Shown one piece after another: positions 34,185 through 45,026 of a stretch of DNA of 64,000 nt. Position numbers and translations under genes: made by a program. Numbering within the stretch: position 1 is the stretch's first letter; every line of letters starts with the position of its first letter. The stretch spans positions 310,001 through 374,000 of the forward strand of contig NZ_JAOZEW010000002.1 in the NCBI RefSeq assembly GCF_025847235.1. Reading direction: 5' to 3'. The notes beneath the pieces are model-generated. The model had not been told where the DNA came from, did no database searches, and worked only from the letters and a program-made list of their open reading frames with translations. This DNA comes from Flavobacterium shii (lineage in GTDB: Bacteria; Bacteroidota; Bacteroidia; Flavobacteriales; Flavobacteriaceae).

Positions 34185-37100
34185 TTAATAAATCACTTTT
34201 CTATTCTCTACACGATTATTATCGAGAACTACTCTTACCAATAAAACCTGATTGCTGGATCTTAGGTGATCGATAATCAATTTCGAATCTCCTACTCTAT
34301 CTCTATTATAGAGTAAATTACCCGAAACATCATAAACAGATACCTGATTAATTTTCTGTTCAAAAACATTAATGTTAATCACTTTGTTTAAAATAGACAC
34401 CGAAATTGTATTTCCAGCTGAATCTGTCTTGGACGGTACTAAACTTGTGCTAATTGCTGGTCGTGCTGTACATGATGTTATTGTAACAGCTACTGGAGTA
34501 GATCCATTACAAATACCATCGACGTAATACATTGTACCTGTATAAGATCCTGGTTGAGCATTGGCAGATATTTCAATTCCATTTATAATACCACTATTAT
34601 TCTCATTAACAGCAAATGCAGTGTTGTTTTGATCTTGCAACAAAGCATTATTTGCTGCCTGATCCCAATCAATGTAGTAAATTGTGGGATGTCCCTCTGC
34701 ATAAGAATATGCTACTGTTGTAGTTTGAGAATTAGTACTTGAACAAACCGATTGAATAGGCTCATCTATACTAATTTCAGTGAAGTCTCCTATATTCATA
34801 TCAAAAAAAGTACCAGAACTACTAACACCATCTGCATTTTTTATCGTCAATATCCCTGTATAAGTCCCCCTTACTGTACCCAGAGGTACAACAATCGTGA
34901 TTGGACTAGATGGTAATTCAGCATCGTTGACAGCTGTAAAATAATTTGTTGGAGTGGAGTTCCAAATTATACTATAAGTTATAGGAGCACCCGTGGTTCC
35001 TGTATAACTTAATGTTGTAGTTACTGCAGAACTAGCGGCTACTAAACAAACATCTGCTGTAGATGCTGACAACTGTATGGTTGGTGCAGGATCATTAATC
35101 GTTATAGACACAGGTTGAGATTTAATACAAGTCGTCTCGCTAGAAATATACATTGTACCCATATAAGTTCCTGCTGGAACATTAGCTGGAATCTCAATGC
35201 TATTTACAATACCACCGCCAGCTGCAAAAATAAACGCTACATTATTCTGGTCTATTAATAAAGCTGCATTTGCCGCAGCATCCCAATCGATAGAATAGCT
35301 TGTAGGTTTTTTAGTAACTCCAGAATATGCTAATTCCGCAATTTGGTTGCTAATACTTGCAGTAACCGGAGTAATTATTCCTGTTGTGTTAATAGTAGGC
35401 GTATTAGCTATAATTATAGTAAAAACTGAACCTGGACTACTAACAGCACCATTTGCATTTTTTACAGTTAACGTTCCTGTATAAGTTCCAGGATTTGATC
35501 GACCAGCTATACCAATTGTGATTGGGCTAACTGGTAATACTGCATCGGTAACAGGATTAAGATAACTTACTGGCGACGCATTCCAAACAATACTATATGT
35601 TGTAGGGTTTCCTGTTGTTCCACTATAAGATAATGTAGTCGTTGTATTACCAGGTAGACTAAGATCAATACAAGCATTTTCTGCCGAAGTTGCTAATGCG
35701 ATAGTTGGTAAACCATTTATTGTTATAGATACCTTTACTCTTTGGTCACAAGAAACTTCATTGAAAACATACATAAAACCAGAGTATGTGCCCGCTGGAA
35801 CATTTGCTGGTATTTCAATTGTATTTATAGTACCTCCATTTGATAAAAAAGTAAATGACGAAGTAGGTTGATCCGCCAATAAAGCAGCATTTGCGGTGTC
35901 ATCCCAATCAATATAATATTTTGTAGGCATACCCATACCTGCAGGAGGCCCAAAAGTTCCTGTATATACTAATGATGTATTTTGCGAATTGCTGCTTGTA
36001 GTAACTGAAGCAATCTTGCCATTTGCAAGAACATTAGCGAGTAAACCTATATTTACATTAAAAATAGAGCCTGGGTTACTAATGGTACCATTTGCGTCTT
36101 TTACTGTCAATACTCCTGTATAAGTACCAGCAAATGCACCCGCTGGTATAGTAATCGCAATTGGGCTAGCCGGCAAAGCAGCATTGGTAACAGCTGCAAA
36201 ACTATTCGTAGGAGATGCGTCCCAAACAATACTATAGGTTGTAGAATTTCCTGTAACCGCACTATAACTTAAGGTTGTACTTTGTGCGGTAGCACTTGAA
36301 CAAACACTAGTTGCTGAGGTAGCTAATTCTATAGTTGGTTTAGGATTTACTATAACCGTTGTTGTGGCAGAATTAACTGCAGTACATAATCCGCTCTGAA
36401 CAACTGCTCTAAATTGAGTAGTTTCTGTTAATACTCTCGAAGTATAGGTTGTGGTTGTATTAGCAATATCTGTCCATGCCGAAAACGAACTTACTGAAGA
36501 TTGCTACTTAACAACCGTTCCTGTATGTCCTGATAAGGTTAACAATCCGCTTGTACTTCCTGCATTAATAGTAGTTCCGCCACTTACCGTTCCGCCAACT
36601 GTTGCTGCCGATACTGTAACTGTAGCTGTATTATTAGTCGTAATAATAGATGAACAAGTGTCGGAATCAAGTTTTGTAATTGTTATTGCACTTGATCCTG
36701 CAGTAGTTAATCCTACTGCTGTAAAAGTTCCTGTACCTGCAGTACTAACCGTTAGATTTGCAGTTAATGCTATACCACTGGGGCTACTTCTATTATAAGT
36801 AACCACATAATTACCAATAGGCAATGACGCAGCATTACCTGATACTGCTATAGAAGATGTTGTACCACTAGAAGCACAAATACTTGTAGCAGTAGTAGAT
36901 GTAATACTATAATTAGGACAAGAATAAGAAATAATCACCCTTCCAGCAGCACCTGCCCCCCCAATTTGTGCAGCACCCAATGCCGAATTTATAGCACCAC
37001 TACCTCCTCCTCCAGCTGGTGAACCTGCGATTCCTGGTGCATTACTTAGTATTAAACCTGAAACTGCACCTCCTCCTGCTCCTCCTGAATTTGCTCCAGC

Positions 37101-37625
37101 ACCTCCAGCACCAGACGAAAGCAATAATCCTAAAAGGTTCCATGAGTTACCATTACCTCCATTTACTCCTGCAAACTTACTAGAACCAGCAGAAGCTGCA
37201 ATTGTTCCTCCTGTTCCTCCTGCGGGTGAACCTCCTGTATTATTGGCGTCTCCACCTGAACCTCCAGCTGCTAAGATAGACGATTCAAAGCCTGTAATAG
37301 TAGAGTTTCCTCCTGCAGCACCAACTCCACTAGTACCCGCGGTCTGACTAGCAACTACTACATTTAGTGTTGCTCCGGGTGTTACTAAAATTGGAGCACT
37401 GGCATATGCTCCTCCACCTCCACCAGCCGCACCTCTTCCTAAAAGTAATGGAGAATCACTGGCTCCGCCGCCAGATCCGCCACCGCCCCACGCTTGAACA
37501 ATAACACTAGTTACACCGGCGGGGACAGGAAATGTCCCGTTATTGGTGAACATTTTCGTCGATCCCGCCTGGGACCACGAATAAAAACTAATAAAGACGA
37601 GTAATAAAAATAATTTTAATTTCAT
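34185..37625 (-). pseudogene. Large secreted glycine-rich/repeat protein split by one in-frame amber codon
   Basis: One continuous 1146-codon frame broken only by TAG at 36504-36506. Upstream of it (373 aa) are a signal peptide (FLLLVFISFYSWSQ), a glycine-rich domain (about 45-235) and SxTV-type beta repeats, ending GHTGTVVK. The frame then continues QSSVSSFSAWTDIANTTTTY, so the stop replaces what is usually Trp. Downstream are three pairs of about 85-aa repeats (SYSGTTGxPTTYSIVWN alternating with YxIDWDxAANAALL). The C-terminus (QVSVYDVSGNLLYNRDRVGD, QVLLVRVVLDN) resembles a T9SS type C sorting domain. Without suppression the product would lose its secretion tail. Confidence 0.82.
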
Positions 37626-38266
37626 AATAGTAGGTTTTAATAATGAAAAAAATCAGTTAATTATTTGGGGTAAAAGATATTTATGATAAGGGGAATTAAA
37701 AAGAAAGGCTTCCTAATTAGAATATAATCAACAACATTTCTTTCCTTTAGAAAAAAAAATAATAAGTTACTGATTTACAGATATTTAAAAATTTAAAAGT
37801 AAAATTAACCAAATATTTCTGTACATAATTAAATAATTACGCATATTATTATGTAGTACAACAGATAAAAACAAATTTTCATCATTTATCTAACTTCATA
37901 TATATCAACAAGTTACAATTGTAATTTTATTACAAAAAACAGTTAGTTCTTACAGTTCTGTTTAAGTAGGTAAGGTTTTAAGGCTTTTAGTAATTGAGGT
38001 ACAAAGTTGGTGAGTTACAAAGTCGCAAAGGCTTAAATTGTGCATAAAGAGCAATCACAAGCTTGTTTGAAGAAAGTACAAAGGCTTGGTTTACGCACAA
38101 ATCTAGCAATCCAGATGAAGGAAGGTGGTTCGACAAAGATTACGGAGTTTCTTGCATACTCCTTTCGAGGTGACAAGATTGCTTAGAAAAAGGTACGAAG
38201 AAATAAAGGAACAAAGATTCAAAGGCTTCGTTTACGCATAAACTGCCACTCTTAAACACGCAAAAA

Positions 38267-38324
38267 CCTGAACATTACACGCTTTTTGTGTAATGTTCAG
38301 GCCATGGAAAACTTGCTTTTGTGA
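38267..38324. repeat. Hairpin repeat, copy 1 (partner at 53193-53250)
   Basis: CCTGAACATTACAC, loop GCTTTTT, GTGTAATGTTCAGG is a perfect 14-bp stem, followed by GCCATGGAAAACTTG and TTTTGTGA. Fifty-eight positions align to copy 2 without gaps and with 9 differences. The second stem position is C:G here and G:C in copy 2, a compensatory change. Confidence 0.8.
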
Positions 38325-38620
38325 ACTCCTTGGTACAAAATTCGAATCTTTTACTGGAAGATTTTCAGATTTTAAGCAAGCATAGGTCTGAAAATAAAAG
38401 CATTTGATTTTTTAAAAGTTTAAAACAATCTTTAACCCAAAAAAGCCACTGCCTAATTTGATGACTACGTGAAATACTCTTAATACGATTATTTAACAAT
38501 AAAACGCTCCATATAAGCAATCTTTATAAAAGTGTAGCTATCAATATCACTCGAAATTGAACTTTAGAGCATAACTTAAGAAAGAAAATTAATACAATAA
38601 ATATCTAAATGAACACTAAT

Positions 38621-38654
38621 AAAAAACCGCCTCTATTTTGTTTTGAGACGGTTT
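38621..38654 (-). terminator. Terminator of the small secreted-peptide gene
   Basis: AAACCGCCTC and GAGACGGTTT form a stem with one mismatch and an 11-nt loop, followed on the minus strand by TTTTTT. It starts 21 nt after the stop of the 38675 gene. Confidence 0.65.
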
Positions 38655-38674
38655 CTTGTGTGTTTTTTTAAAAT

Positions 38675-38836
38675 TTACCCTACTCGGATAACAGAACCTT
38701 TATTTGATACTTGAGATGCTTTCCCATCAACATTCAATTTGGTTGATAAATCTATAAATGAATAAAGACTTGAAGAAAAACATCCAAGAACAAACATTAA
38801 CAATATTCCTTTTTTTGTAAATAAATTCGTTTTCAT
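38675..38836 (-). CDS. Small secreted peptide of unknown function (53 aa)
   Basis: The ATG at 38836 opens a 53-codon frame. It encodes MKTNLFTKKGILLMFVLGCF, then SSSLYSFIDLSTKLNVDGKA and SQVSNKGSVIRVG. The first 26 residues form a typical signal peptide with a basic start and hydrophobic core. The mature peptide would be about 27 residues and polar. A terminator follows, which supports a real transcription unit. No family is recognised. The 370 nt between this gene and the next plus-strand gene are AT-rich and hold only their divergent control region. Confidence 0.6.
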   Translation of the reverse strand: MKTNLFTKKGILLMFVLGCFSSSLYSFIDLSTKLNVDGKASQVSNKGSVIRVG

Positions 38837-39207
38837 TGTGAGATTTTGTTTAAGATTATTCTATAAAAATAATTAAATTAATCACATGGTTAGCTATGTG
38901 AAAAAAATATTTTTTTTGCACTCTTTTTATTCATAAATATCTATGTGTTAAATCAATTTTTCGATCCTTACTTTTCCATTTTTAGCGTCCAATTCACGTT
39001 TAAAAACCAATAGTTACTAATGCAACTACGTAAAAGACTCTTATAATCAACAAATTAACAATGTCTTACGGGTGTTTTATAACCCAAATAATCATATCCA
39101 ACGGGTTGAAAACTGCATTTTTATATTTTGTCCCGATTTTGACTATTTTAAGTGATCTTTTTGATAGTGACAAAAACATCCACCAGTATACCTTTACATT
39201 TATGATA

Positions 39208-39582
39208 ATGAAAACAAAAAGAGGGTCAATTGGACGTTATGCCATTTTCTTTTTCACAATTTTTTGTGGTGTTTTCTTTATGCTTAAAAGTGAAAATCAT
39301 CTGTTATTAAAAACTAATAATGATAAATATTCACAAAAAACAGATAATCAAATTTCGACTAATGTTTTTAATTTATTCGATATTCAAGAAGGACTTGCTA
39401 TAGATGATGACTTGAATCAAGTACTATTTGATGCTAATATATTATTTGAAAAATGGAGCCCTTATACTTTAAATCTTCATTTTTATTCTTCCCAGCCGGT
39501 TATTATAACCACTGATAACTATTCATATATCACTTTACCCCGATATATATTATTTCATTCTCTACGAATTCCCAGTTGTTAA
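39208..39582 (+). CDS. Hypothetical membrane-anchored or exported protein
   Basis: A frame from the ATG at 39208 (MKTKRGSIGRYAIFFFTIFC) gives 124 aa with one N-terminal hydrophobic segment, so it is anchored or exported. The frame is open to 39061, but the extra residues look like translated leader. The rest contains NQISTNVFNLFDIQEGLAID and a C-terminal SLRIPSC. No domain is recognised. It lies 300 nt before ureA on the same strand but is separated by AT-rich DNA. It may not belong to the urease unit. Confidence 0.5.
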   Translation: MKTKRGSIGRYAIFFFTIFCGVFFMLKSENHLLLKTNNDKYSQKTDNQISTNVFNLFDIQEGLAIDDDLNQVLFDANILFEKWSPYTLNLHFYSSQPVIITTDNYSYITLPRYILFHSLRIPSC

Positions 39583-39885
39583 TTTCTTTTTTAAACTTCA
39601 TTTATAAGTTTATAATTACGGGTAAAATTTAACTTTTGCTTTTGCAGAAAAGGAGTTGCTAACTTTCTTTCCACCGCCAGTGTTTTATGATTAATTCTCT
39701 AAATATGCTGGAAAAACCAAAAACAGATATTGATATAACTCATGTTAATTCTTAGTAATAGATACTAACCTATAAATGAATTCTTTGCTGATTAAATATT
39801 TCCTTTTCATACATTCATTTTATTTTTTTTAAATTTTTAACAAGACAAATAATACAATTAATTCGATTTTAAAATAAAAAAAACT
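39583..39885. other. AT-rich upstream region of the urease operon
   Basis: No coding frame. The last 100 nt are almost pure A and T, as expected of a promoter and leader, but there is no clear TAnnTTTG box, so activation by the AraC regulator at 51998 is conceivable. Confidence 0.45.
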
Positions 39886-40188
39886 ATGCACTTAACACCA
39901 AGAGAAATTGAGAAGCTCATGTTACACACAGCAGGAGAGCTTGCTCTAAAAAGAAAGGCCAGAGGCCTAAAATTAAATTATCCAGAAGCAATAGCTTTAA
40001 TTAGTCATTTTTTACTGGAGGGCGCAAGAGATGGCAAAAGAGTTGCCGAGCTAATGCGCGAAGGAGCTCAGATCCTCACAAAAGATGATGTAATGACAGG
40101 AGTAGCAGACATGATTCATGATGTCCAGATTGAAGCTACTTTTCCTGATGGAACCAAGTTAGTAACAGTACATGATCCAATTCGTTAA
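39886..40188 (+). CDS. ureA: Urease subunit gamma
   Basis: A 100-aa protein, the normal length. [20 protein letters not shown], then [20 protein letters not shown] and [20 protein letters not shown] are the conserved gamma blocks. With UreB and UreC it forms the cytoplasmic nickel enzyme that hydrolyses urea to ammonia and carbamate. It is the first gene of a unit that runs through ureD and beyond; the ureB start follows after 11 nt. Confidence 0.98.
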   Translation: MHLTPREIEKLMLHTAGELALKRKARGLKLNYPEAIALISHFLLEGARDGKRVAELMREGAQILTKDDVMTGVADMIHDVQIEATFPDGTKLVTVHDPIR

Positions 40189-40199
40189 TCCCAATTATT

Positions 40200-40568
40200 A
40201 TGACACCAGGAGAAATTTTTGTAAAAGAAGGTACAATCATCTGCAATGAAGGCAGAGAGACTGTAAAAATAAAAGTGACCAATACAGGAGACCGTCCTAT
40301 TCAGGTGGGTTCCCATTTTCACTTTTTTGAAGTGAATAAAGCGATGAGTTTTGATCGTGAAAAGGCATTTGGAAAAAGGCTAAACATTGTTGCCAGTACG
40401 GCTGTTCGTTTTGAACCGGGAGAGGAAAAAGAAGTAATACTTGTAGCAATTGGAGGAAACAAAAAAGCAATGGGTTTCAATAATCTTGTTGACGGATTGG
40501 TAGATTCTGATTCTAAGAAAAATGAAAGTTTAGCTAAAGCGAATCAATTAAATTATAAAAATTCATAA
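40200..40568 (+). CDS. ureB: Urease subunit beta
   Basis: A 122-aa protein. [53 protein letters not shown] and [20 protein letters not shown] are the conserved beta-subunit blocks. It provides the structural scaffold of the active-site flap region of UreC. The ureC ATG follows 1 nt after its stop. Confidence 0.98.
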   Translation: MTPGEIFVKEGTIICNEGRETVKIKVTNTGDRPIQVGSHFHFFEVNKAMSFDREKAFGKRLNIVASTAVRFEPGEEKEVILVAIGGNKKAMGFNNLVDGLVDSDSKKNESLAKANQLNYKNS

Positions 40569-40569
40569 C

Positions 40570-42291
40570 ATGAGTTTAAATGTAGACAGAAAACAGTATG
40601 CCAATATATTAGGCCCAACTACTGGAGACAGAATCAGATTAGGAGATACCGAAATAATTATTGAGATCGAAAAAGATTTTACCCATTATGGCGATGAAGC
40701 TGTTTTTGGAGGTGGAAAAACTGTTCGTGACGGAATGGGACAAAATGTTGAATGTACAAGAGATCAGGGAGTATTAGATCTTTGTATCACTGGAGCAACT
40801 ATTATTGATCATTGGGGAATTGTAAAGGCTGATATTGGAATCAAAGATGGTAAAATCATAGCTATAGGCAAAGCGGGAAATCCAGACACAATGGATGGAG
40901 TAACTCCTAATATGATTATCGGGGCTTCTACCGAAGTTCATGGTGGTAAAGGTTATATCGTAACTGCTGGAGGAATAGATACGCACATTCATTATATCTG
41001 CCCACAACAGATTGAAACTTCTCTTTATAGTGGTATTACAACCATGATTGGTGGAGGAACAGGACCAAATGATGGAACAAACGCGACTACTTGTACTCCA
41101 GGAAAATTCAACATTCAAAAAATGTTGGAAGCTGCAGAAGATTTTCCTATGAATTTAGGCTTCTTTGGTAAAGGAAACTGTTCTGCAGAAGCACCACTTG
41201 AAGAACAAATTGAAGCAGGAGCATTAGGTTTAAAAATTCACGAAGATTGGGGAGCTACAGCCGGAACAATTGATACTGCACTTAAAGTAGCTGATAAATA
41301 TGATGTTCAGGTGGCTATCCATACTGATACTTTAAATGAAGGTGGATTCCTGGAAGATACCATGAAAGCTATCAATGGAAGAGTAATTCATACCTTCCAT
41401 ACAGAAGGTGCCGGCGGTGGACACGCTCCAGATATTATCAAGGCTGCAATGTATCCAAATGTATTGCCTGCTTCTACAAATCCTACACGTCCTTACACAG
41501 TTAATACAATAGATGAACACCTTGATATGCTTATGGTTTGTCATCATTTGAGTAAAAATATCCCTGAAGATGTAGCATTTGCTGATTCTCGTATTCGTCC
41601 TGAAACTATTGCTGCCGAAGATATTTTACATGATATGGGAGTTTTCAGTATTATGAGTTCCGATTCTCAAGCTATGGGAAGACCTGGAGAAGTAATTACC
41701 AGAACATGGCAAACGGCAAGCAAAATGAGAGAGCAACGTGGTCAGTTAGAAGAAGATGAAAATTCACAAAATGATAACTTCCGTACAAAACGTTATGTAG
41801 CTAAGTACACTATCAATCCTGCTATTGCTCATGGTATTTCTAACCATGTTGGTTCTATTGAACCAGGCAAAATAGCTGACTTGGTAATCTGGAAACCAGC
41901 TCTATTTGGTGTTAAACCTGAGATGATTGTAAAAGGAGGCTTTGTAATTGCTGCTAAAATGGGCGATCCAAATGCGTCTATCCCAACTCCTCAACCGGTG
42001 ATTTACAGAAATATGTTTGGAGCCCATGGTCGTGCTAAATTCACAACTTGTGCAACTTTTGTTTCTCAGGCCTCAATTGACAATGGATCTATTGCTAATT
42101 ACAAATTAGAAAAAATGATTCTTCCTGTAAAAAACTGCAGAAACATCTCTAAAAAAGATCTTATCCACAATGATAAAACACCAGTAATTGAAGTGAATTC
42201 GGAAAACTATCATGTAATGGTAGATGGTGTACATATTACTTGTGAGCCAGCAGAAACACTTCCATTGACTCAATTGTATTATTTATTTTAA
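40570..42291 (+). CDS. ureC: Urease subunit alpha (catalytic)
   Basis: A 573-aa catalytic subunit of the usual length. All nickel ligands and catalytic residues expected of the family are present: His139 and His141 ([14 protein letters not shown]), Lys222 to be carbamylated ([11 protein letters not shown]), His251 ([11 protein letters not shown]), His277 ([15 protein letters not shown]), the flap Cys324-His325 (VCHHL), and Asp365 ([15 protein letters not shown]). It should therefore be an active urease once metallated by the accessory proteins downstream. A perfect hairpin lies in the 74-nt gap before ureE. Confidence 0.98.
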   Translation: MSLNVDRKQYANILGPTTGDRIRLGDTEIIIEIEKDFTHYGDEAVFGGGKTVRDGMGQNVECTRDQGVLDLCITGATIIDHWGIVKADIGIKDGKIIAIGKAGNPDTMDGVTPNMIIGASTEVHGGKGYIVTAGGIDTHIHYICPQQIETSLYSGITTMIGGGTGPNDGTNATTCTPGKFNIQKMLEAAEDFPMNLGFFGKGNCSAEAPLEEQIEAGALGLKIHEDWGATAGTIDTALKVADKYDVQVAIHTDTLNEGGFLEDTMKAINGRVIHTFHTEGAGGGHAPDIIKAAMYPNVLPASTNPTRPYTVNTIDEHLDMLMVCHHLSKNIPEDVAFADSRIRPETIAAEDILHDMGVFSIMSSDSQAMGRPGEVITRTWQTASKMREQRGQLEEDENSQNDNFRTKRYVAKYTINPAIAHGISNHVGSIEPGKIADLVIWKPALFGVKPEMIVKGGFVIAAKMGDPNASIPTPQPVIYRNMFGAHGRAKFTTCATFVSQASIDNGSIANYKLEKMILPVKNCRNISKKDLIHNDKTPVIEVNSENYHVMVDGVHITCEPAETLPLTQLYYLF

Positions 42292-42310
42292 TAGTAGTAT
42301 CCATTAAAAA

Positions 42311-42343
42311 AGACCTAACAGATTTTTAAAACCTGTTAGGTCT
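42311..42343. repeat. Perfect hairpin between ureC and ureE
   Basis: AGACCTAACAG (42311-42321) and CTGTTAGGTCT (42333-42343) form an 11-bp perfect stem with an 11-nt loop. No T-run follows, so it is not a clear terminator. It may be an RNA-stability element that sets the ratio of structural to accessory proteins, or a dispersed flavobacterial intergenic repeat. Confidence 0.65.
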
Positions 42344-42365
42344 AATATAAAAAAATAAAAAAACG

Positions 42366-42878
42366 ATGACCATCAGTGAAACTTTAGGCACTATTTCGAA
42401 TAGTACAATTAATGGAAAATCAATAGATTATCTTGACTTAGAATGGTTCGAATCGACAAAGAGAATTCAACGTAAAAAGACACGTCAGGGCGAAGATATT
42501 GCGATTAAATTCCTTAGAGAAGGGCAACGTCTTCGAGAAGGAGATATTCTTTTTGAAAATGAAAAGAAAATAATTGTCGTCAATATTCTGGAGACCGAAA
42601 CTATTGTTATCTCTCCGTTTTCAATGCTCGAAATGGGAACCGTATGCTATGAAATTGGAAACAAACATATTCCGCTTTTTATACAAGAAGACAAAGTGTT
42701 GCTGCCTTTCGAAATGCCAATGTTCAGATGGCTGGAAGTGAGTGGTTTTAAACCCGAAAAACAATCCGTGAAATTATTGAATCTACTAAAATCGAATGTA
42801 GAACCTCATGGACATGGAAGTTTGGGTTCAACAATTTTTACTAAAATCCTAAAAATGGCAGCTCCAAAAGATGAATAA
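42366..42878 (+). CDS. ureE: Urease accessory protein UreE (nickel metallochaperone)
   Basis: A 170-aa protein. The N-terminal beta domain (KRIQRKKTRQGEDIAIKFLR) is followed by the metal-binding domain with CYEIGNKHIPLFI and FEMPMFRWLEVSGF. It delivers nickel to the UreG-UreF-UreD complex. The C-terminal tail lacks the long His run found in some members and has only PHGHGSLG. Its end overlaps the ureF start by 8 bp. Confidence 0.95.
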   Translation: MTISETLGTISNSTINGKSIDYLDLEWFESTKRIQRKKTRQGEDIAIKFLREGQRLREGDILFENEKKIIVVNILETETIVISPFSMLEMGTVCYEIGNKHIPLFIQEDKVLLPFEMPMFRWLEVSGFKPEKQSVKLLNLLKSNVEPHGHGSLGSTIFTKILKMAAPKDE

Positions 42879-43563
42879 TATAAAATTTTTAGCCAGTCTT
42901 TTGCATATTTCCGACCCTACATTACCTATTGGAGGATATTCTCATTCCAACGGACTTGAAACGTATATACAAAATAAAATTGTACACAATGCAGCAACTG
43001 CACAGGAATTTGTAGAAAACATGCTTAAGTATAATCTCAAGTACAACGACGGTGCTTTTGTAAAATTGGCCTATGAAGCTACTGAGTCTGGTGATCTAAA
43101 AACCATTTTAGATCTGGATCAGGAATGTAATGCTTTAAAGTGCCCAAGAGAAATCCGTCAGGCAAGCCAGAAATTGGGATTACGTTTGATTAAGATTTTT
43201 AAAAGACATGAGAATTTCCAGTTTATGGAAGCTTATGAAGAAGCTGTTCGAAATCATGAAGCAAGTTCTCATTACTGTATTGTTTTTGGAATGTATTGCT
43301 GTCTGCTGAAAATTCCTTTGCAAGAAGCACTTTTCGGATTTTACTATACTTCTACCGCAGGAATGATTACCAATGCTGTAAAATTAGTACCACTGGGACA
43401 ATTGGACGGACAGGATATTTTGTTTCGCCTATATCCTATAATGGAAAAAACAGCTCAGGAAACTATAACATTAGAGCGAGAATATGTAGGACTATGCAAT
43501 ACCTCTTTTGACATTCGCTGTATGCAGCACGAAAGACTGTATTCAAGACTATACATGTCCTAA
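42871..43563 (+). CDS. ureF: Urease accessory protein UreF
   Basis: A 230-aa all-helical protein. The opening LLHISDPTLPIGGYSHSNGL, then ETYIQNKIVHN, and the central CPREIRQASQKLGLRLIKIF match UreF. It bridges UreD and UreG and gates GTP-dependent nickel delivery. It uses CAG for 8 of 11 glutamines, unlike pnp (1 of 22), but murC in the same window is intermediate (5 of 11), so this alone does not show foreign origin. Confidence 0.95.
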   Translation: MNNIKFLASLLHISDPTLPIGGYSHSNGLETYIQNKIVHNAATAQEFVENMLKYNLKYNDGAFVKLAYEATESGDLKTILDLDQECNALKCPREIRQASQKLGLRLIKIFKRHENFQFMEAYEEAVRNHEASSHYCIVFGMYCCLLKIPLQEALFGFYYTSTAGMITNAVKLVPLGQLDGQDILFRLYPIMEKTAQETITLEREYVGLCNTSFDIRCMQHERLYSRLYMS

Positions 43564-43592
43564 TTAAAATTAAAAATTAATTTACAAAAAAA

Positions 43593-44231
43593 ATGGAAAA
43601 TAGAAAATATATAAAAGTAGGAGTTGCCGGGCCAGTAGGTTCTGGAAAAACTGCTTTATTAGAACGATTGAGCAGACACTTATACGGAACGTATGACCTT
43701 GGTGTGATTACAAATGATATCTATACCAAAGAAGATGCAGAGTTTATGGCTAAAAACAGCCTTCTACCTCATGAACGCATTATTGGGGTAGAAACAGGAG
43801 GATGTCCTCACACGGCTATCCGCGAGGATGCAAGTATGAATCTTGAAGCAGTAGATGAGTTGGCAAACCGATTTCCTCATATTGAATTGATTTTTATTGA
43901 AAGTGGCGGAGATAATCTATCAGCAACCTTCAGTCCTGATCTTGCCGATGTGACCATCTTTATAATTGATGTTGCTGAAGGGGAAAAAATTCCAAGAAAA
44001 GGAGGACCAGGTATTACAAGATCAGATTTACTGGTTATCAATAAAATTGATTTGGCGCCTTATGTAGGAGCAAGCCTTGAAGTGATGGAAAACGATACAA
44101 GAAGAATGAGAAAAGGAACCCCTTTTATATTTACAAATCTTAAAAAAGATATAGGTGTGCCGGAAATTATAGGCTGGATCAAAAAATATGCTTTACTGGA
44201 AGAATGTGAAGAACCGAATCTAGTAAGATAA
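43593..44231 (+). CDS. ureG: Urease accessory GTPase UreG
   Basis: A 212-aa SIMIBI GTPase. The P-loop [16 protein letters not shown] is at 9-24. [20 protein letters not shown] is the nickel-binding CPH motif. [20 protein letters not shown] and [10 protein letters not shown] (GTP base recognition) complete the signature. It binds nickel and GTP and hands the metal to UreC through UreF and UreD. Its stop overlaps the ureD ATG by one base. Confidence 0.97.
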   Translation: MENRKYIKVGVAGPVGSGKTALLERLSRHLYGTYDLGVITNDIYTKEDAEFMAKNSLLPHERIIGVETGGCPHTAIREDASMNLEAVDELANRFPHIELIFIESGGDNLSATFSPDLADVTIFIIDVAEGEKIPRKGGPGITRSDLLVINKIDLAPYVGASLEVMENDTRRMRKGTPFIFTNLKKDIGVPEIIGWIKKYALLEECEEPNLVR

Positions 44232-45016
44232 TGGACAGTCGCTTACATATTATAGCAGGTTATAAACAAGGAAGTTCCTATGTAAAAGACCTCTATGTAT
44301 CTCCTCCTTTTCGTGTAGTCTCAGTAGGACAACGCAAAAGTGACAATAAGCTTTATCAAATTGTGATGAGTACCTCGCCAGGAATTCTATCTGGTGACCG
44401 TTACCAATTGGATATTGTTTTAGAGAAAGGAGCTGCCCTACAGCTACAGTCACAATCATATCAAAGATTATTTAATATGAAAGATGATGCTGTGCAGCAA
44501 CTTACTATCTCAATGGAGGACGATACTTCTTTTGCCTATGTCCCGCATCCGGTGGTACCACATGAGAATTCTAATTTCAAAAGCAAAGCCGAAATCCGTA
44601 TTGGTACAAACAGCCAAGTGATAATCAGTGAGATTATTACTTGTGGAAGAAAGCATTCCGGAGAGCTTTTTAAATTGAAAAGTTTTCAGAATCTTACAGA
44701 AATTTATCATAAAAATAAATTAGTTGTAAAGGACAATGTGCTTATCCAACCCGATCTGATTCCTGTAAATAGTATAGGAAATCTGGAAGAATTTACGCAT
44801 CAGGGAACACTTATTTTTTATAGTACAAAAGAAAATGTAGATAAAAATGTCTTAGTCGATACGATCTATTCTATTATTAAATCTCAAGACGAGATGGAAA
44901 TCGGCATTTCGGCAATGGAAGATAACGGATTCGTTATTAGAACACTGGGACATGGCGGAGAAGTAATGTATAATTTTTTTCTCAGGGTCCAGGAAATCCT
45001 TTGGGAATTAGAATAA
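44231..45016 (+). CDS. ureD: Urease accessory protein UreD (UreH)
   Basis: A 261-aa protein. Conserved UreD blocks include PPFRVVSVGQR, STSPGILSGDRYQLDIVLEK, GAALQLQSQSYQRLF and VPHPVVPHENSNFKSKAEIR. It is the channel-forming chaperone that docks on apo-urease and accepts nickel from UreG. As in many Bacteroidota, ureD follows ureG instead of leading the operon. Confidence 0.93.
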   Translation: MDSRLHIIAGYKQGSSYVKDLYVSPPFRVVSVGQRKSDNKLYQIVMSTSPGILSGDRYQLDIVLEKGAALQLQSQSYQRLFNMKDDAVQQLTISMEDDTSFAYVPHPVVPHENSNFKSKAEIRIGTNSQVIISEIITCGRKHSGELFKLKSFQNLTEIYHKNKLVVKDNVLIQPDLIPVNSIGNLEEFTHQGTLIFYSTKENVDKNVLVDTIYSIIKSQDEMEIGISAMEDNGFVIRTLGHGGEVMYNFFLRVQEILWELE

Positions 45017-45026
45017 AAAATAAGTT

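Larger units (their letters stand above)
37626..38674. other. Gene-free 1.05 kb with short repeats, left of the urease locus
   Basis: No protein-coding frame is convincing. The stretch holds a 23-nt direct repeat (CAAAGGCTTGGTTTACGCA at 38079 and CAAAGGCTTCGTTTACGCA at 38220, 141 bp apart), which resembles CGCAAAG-type intergenic repeat. It also contains the hairpin repeat at 38267-38324 and a terminator at 38621-38654. The first 350 bp are very AT-rich and probably contain the promoter of the adhesin gene, although no good TAnnTTTG box was picked. Confidence 0.6.

Noticed and set aside
36451..36798. Plus-strand 115-codon frame
   Set aside because: It is a shadow of the repeat-rich adhesin on the minus strand, with low-complexity composition and no independent support.
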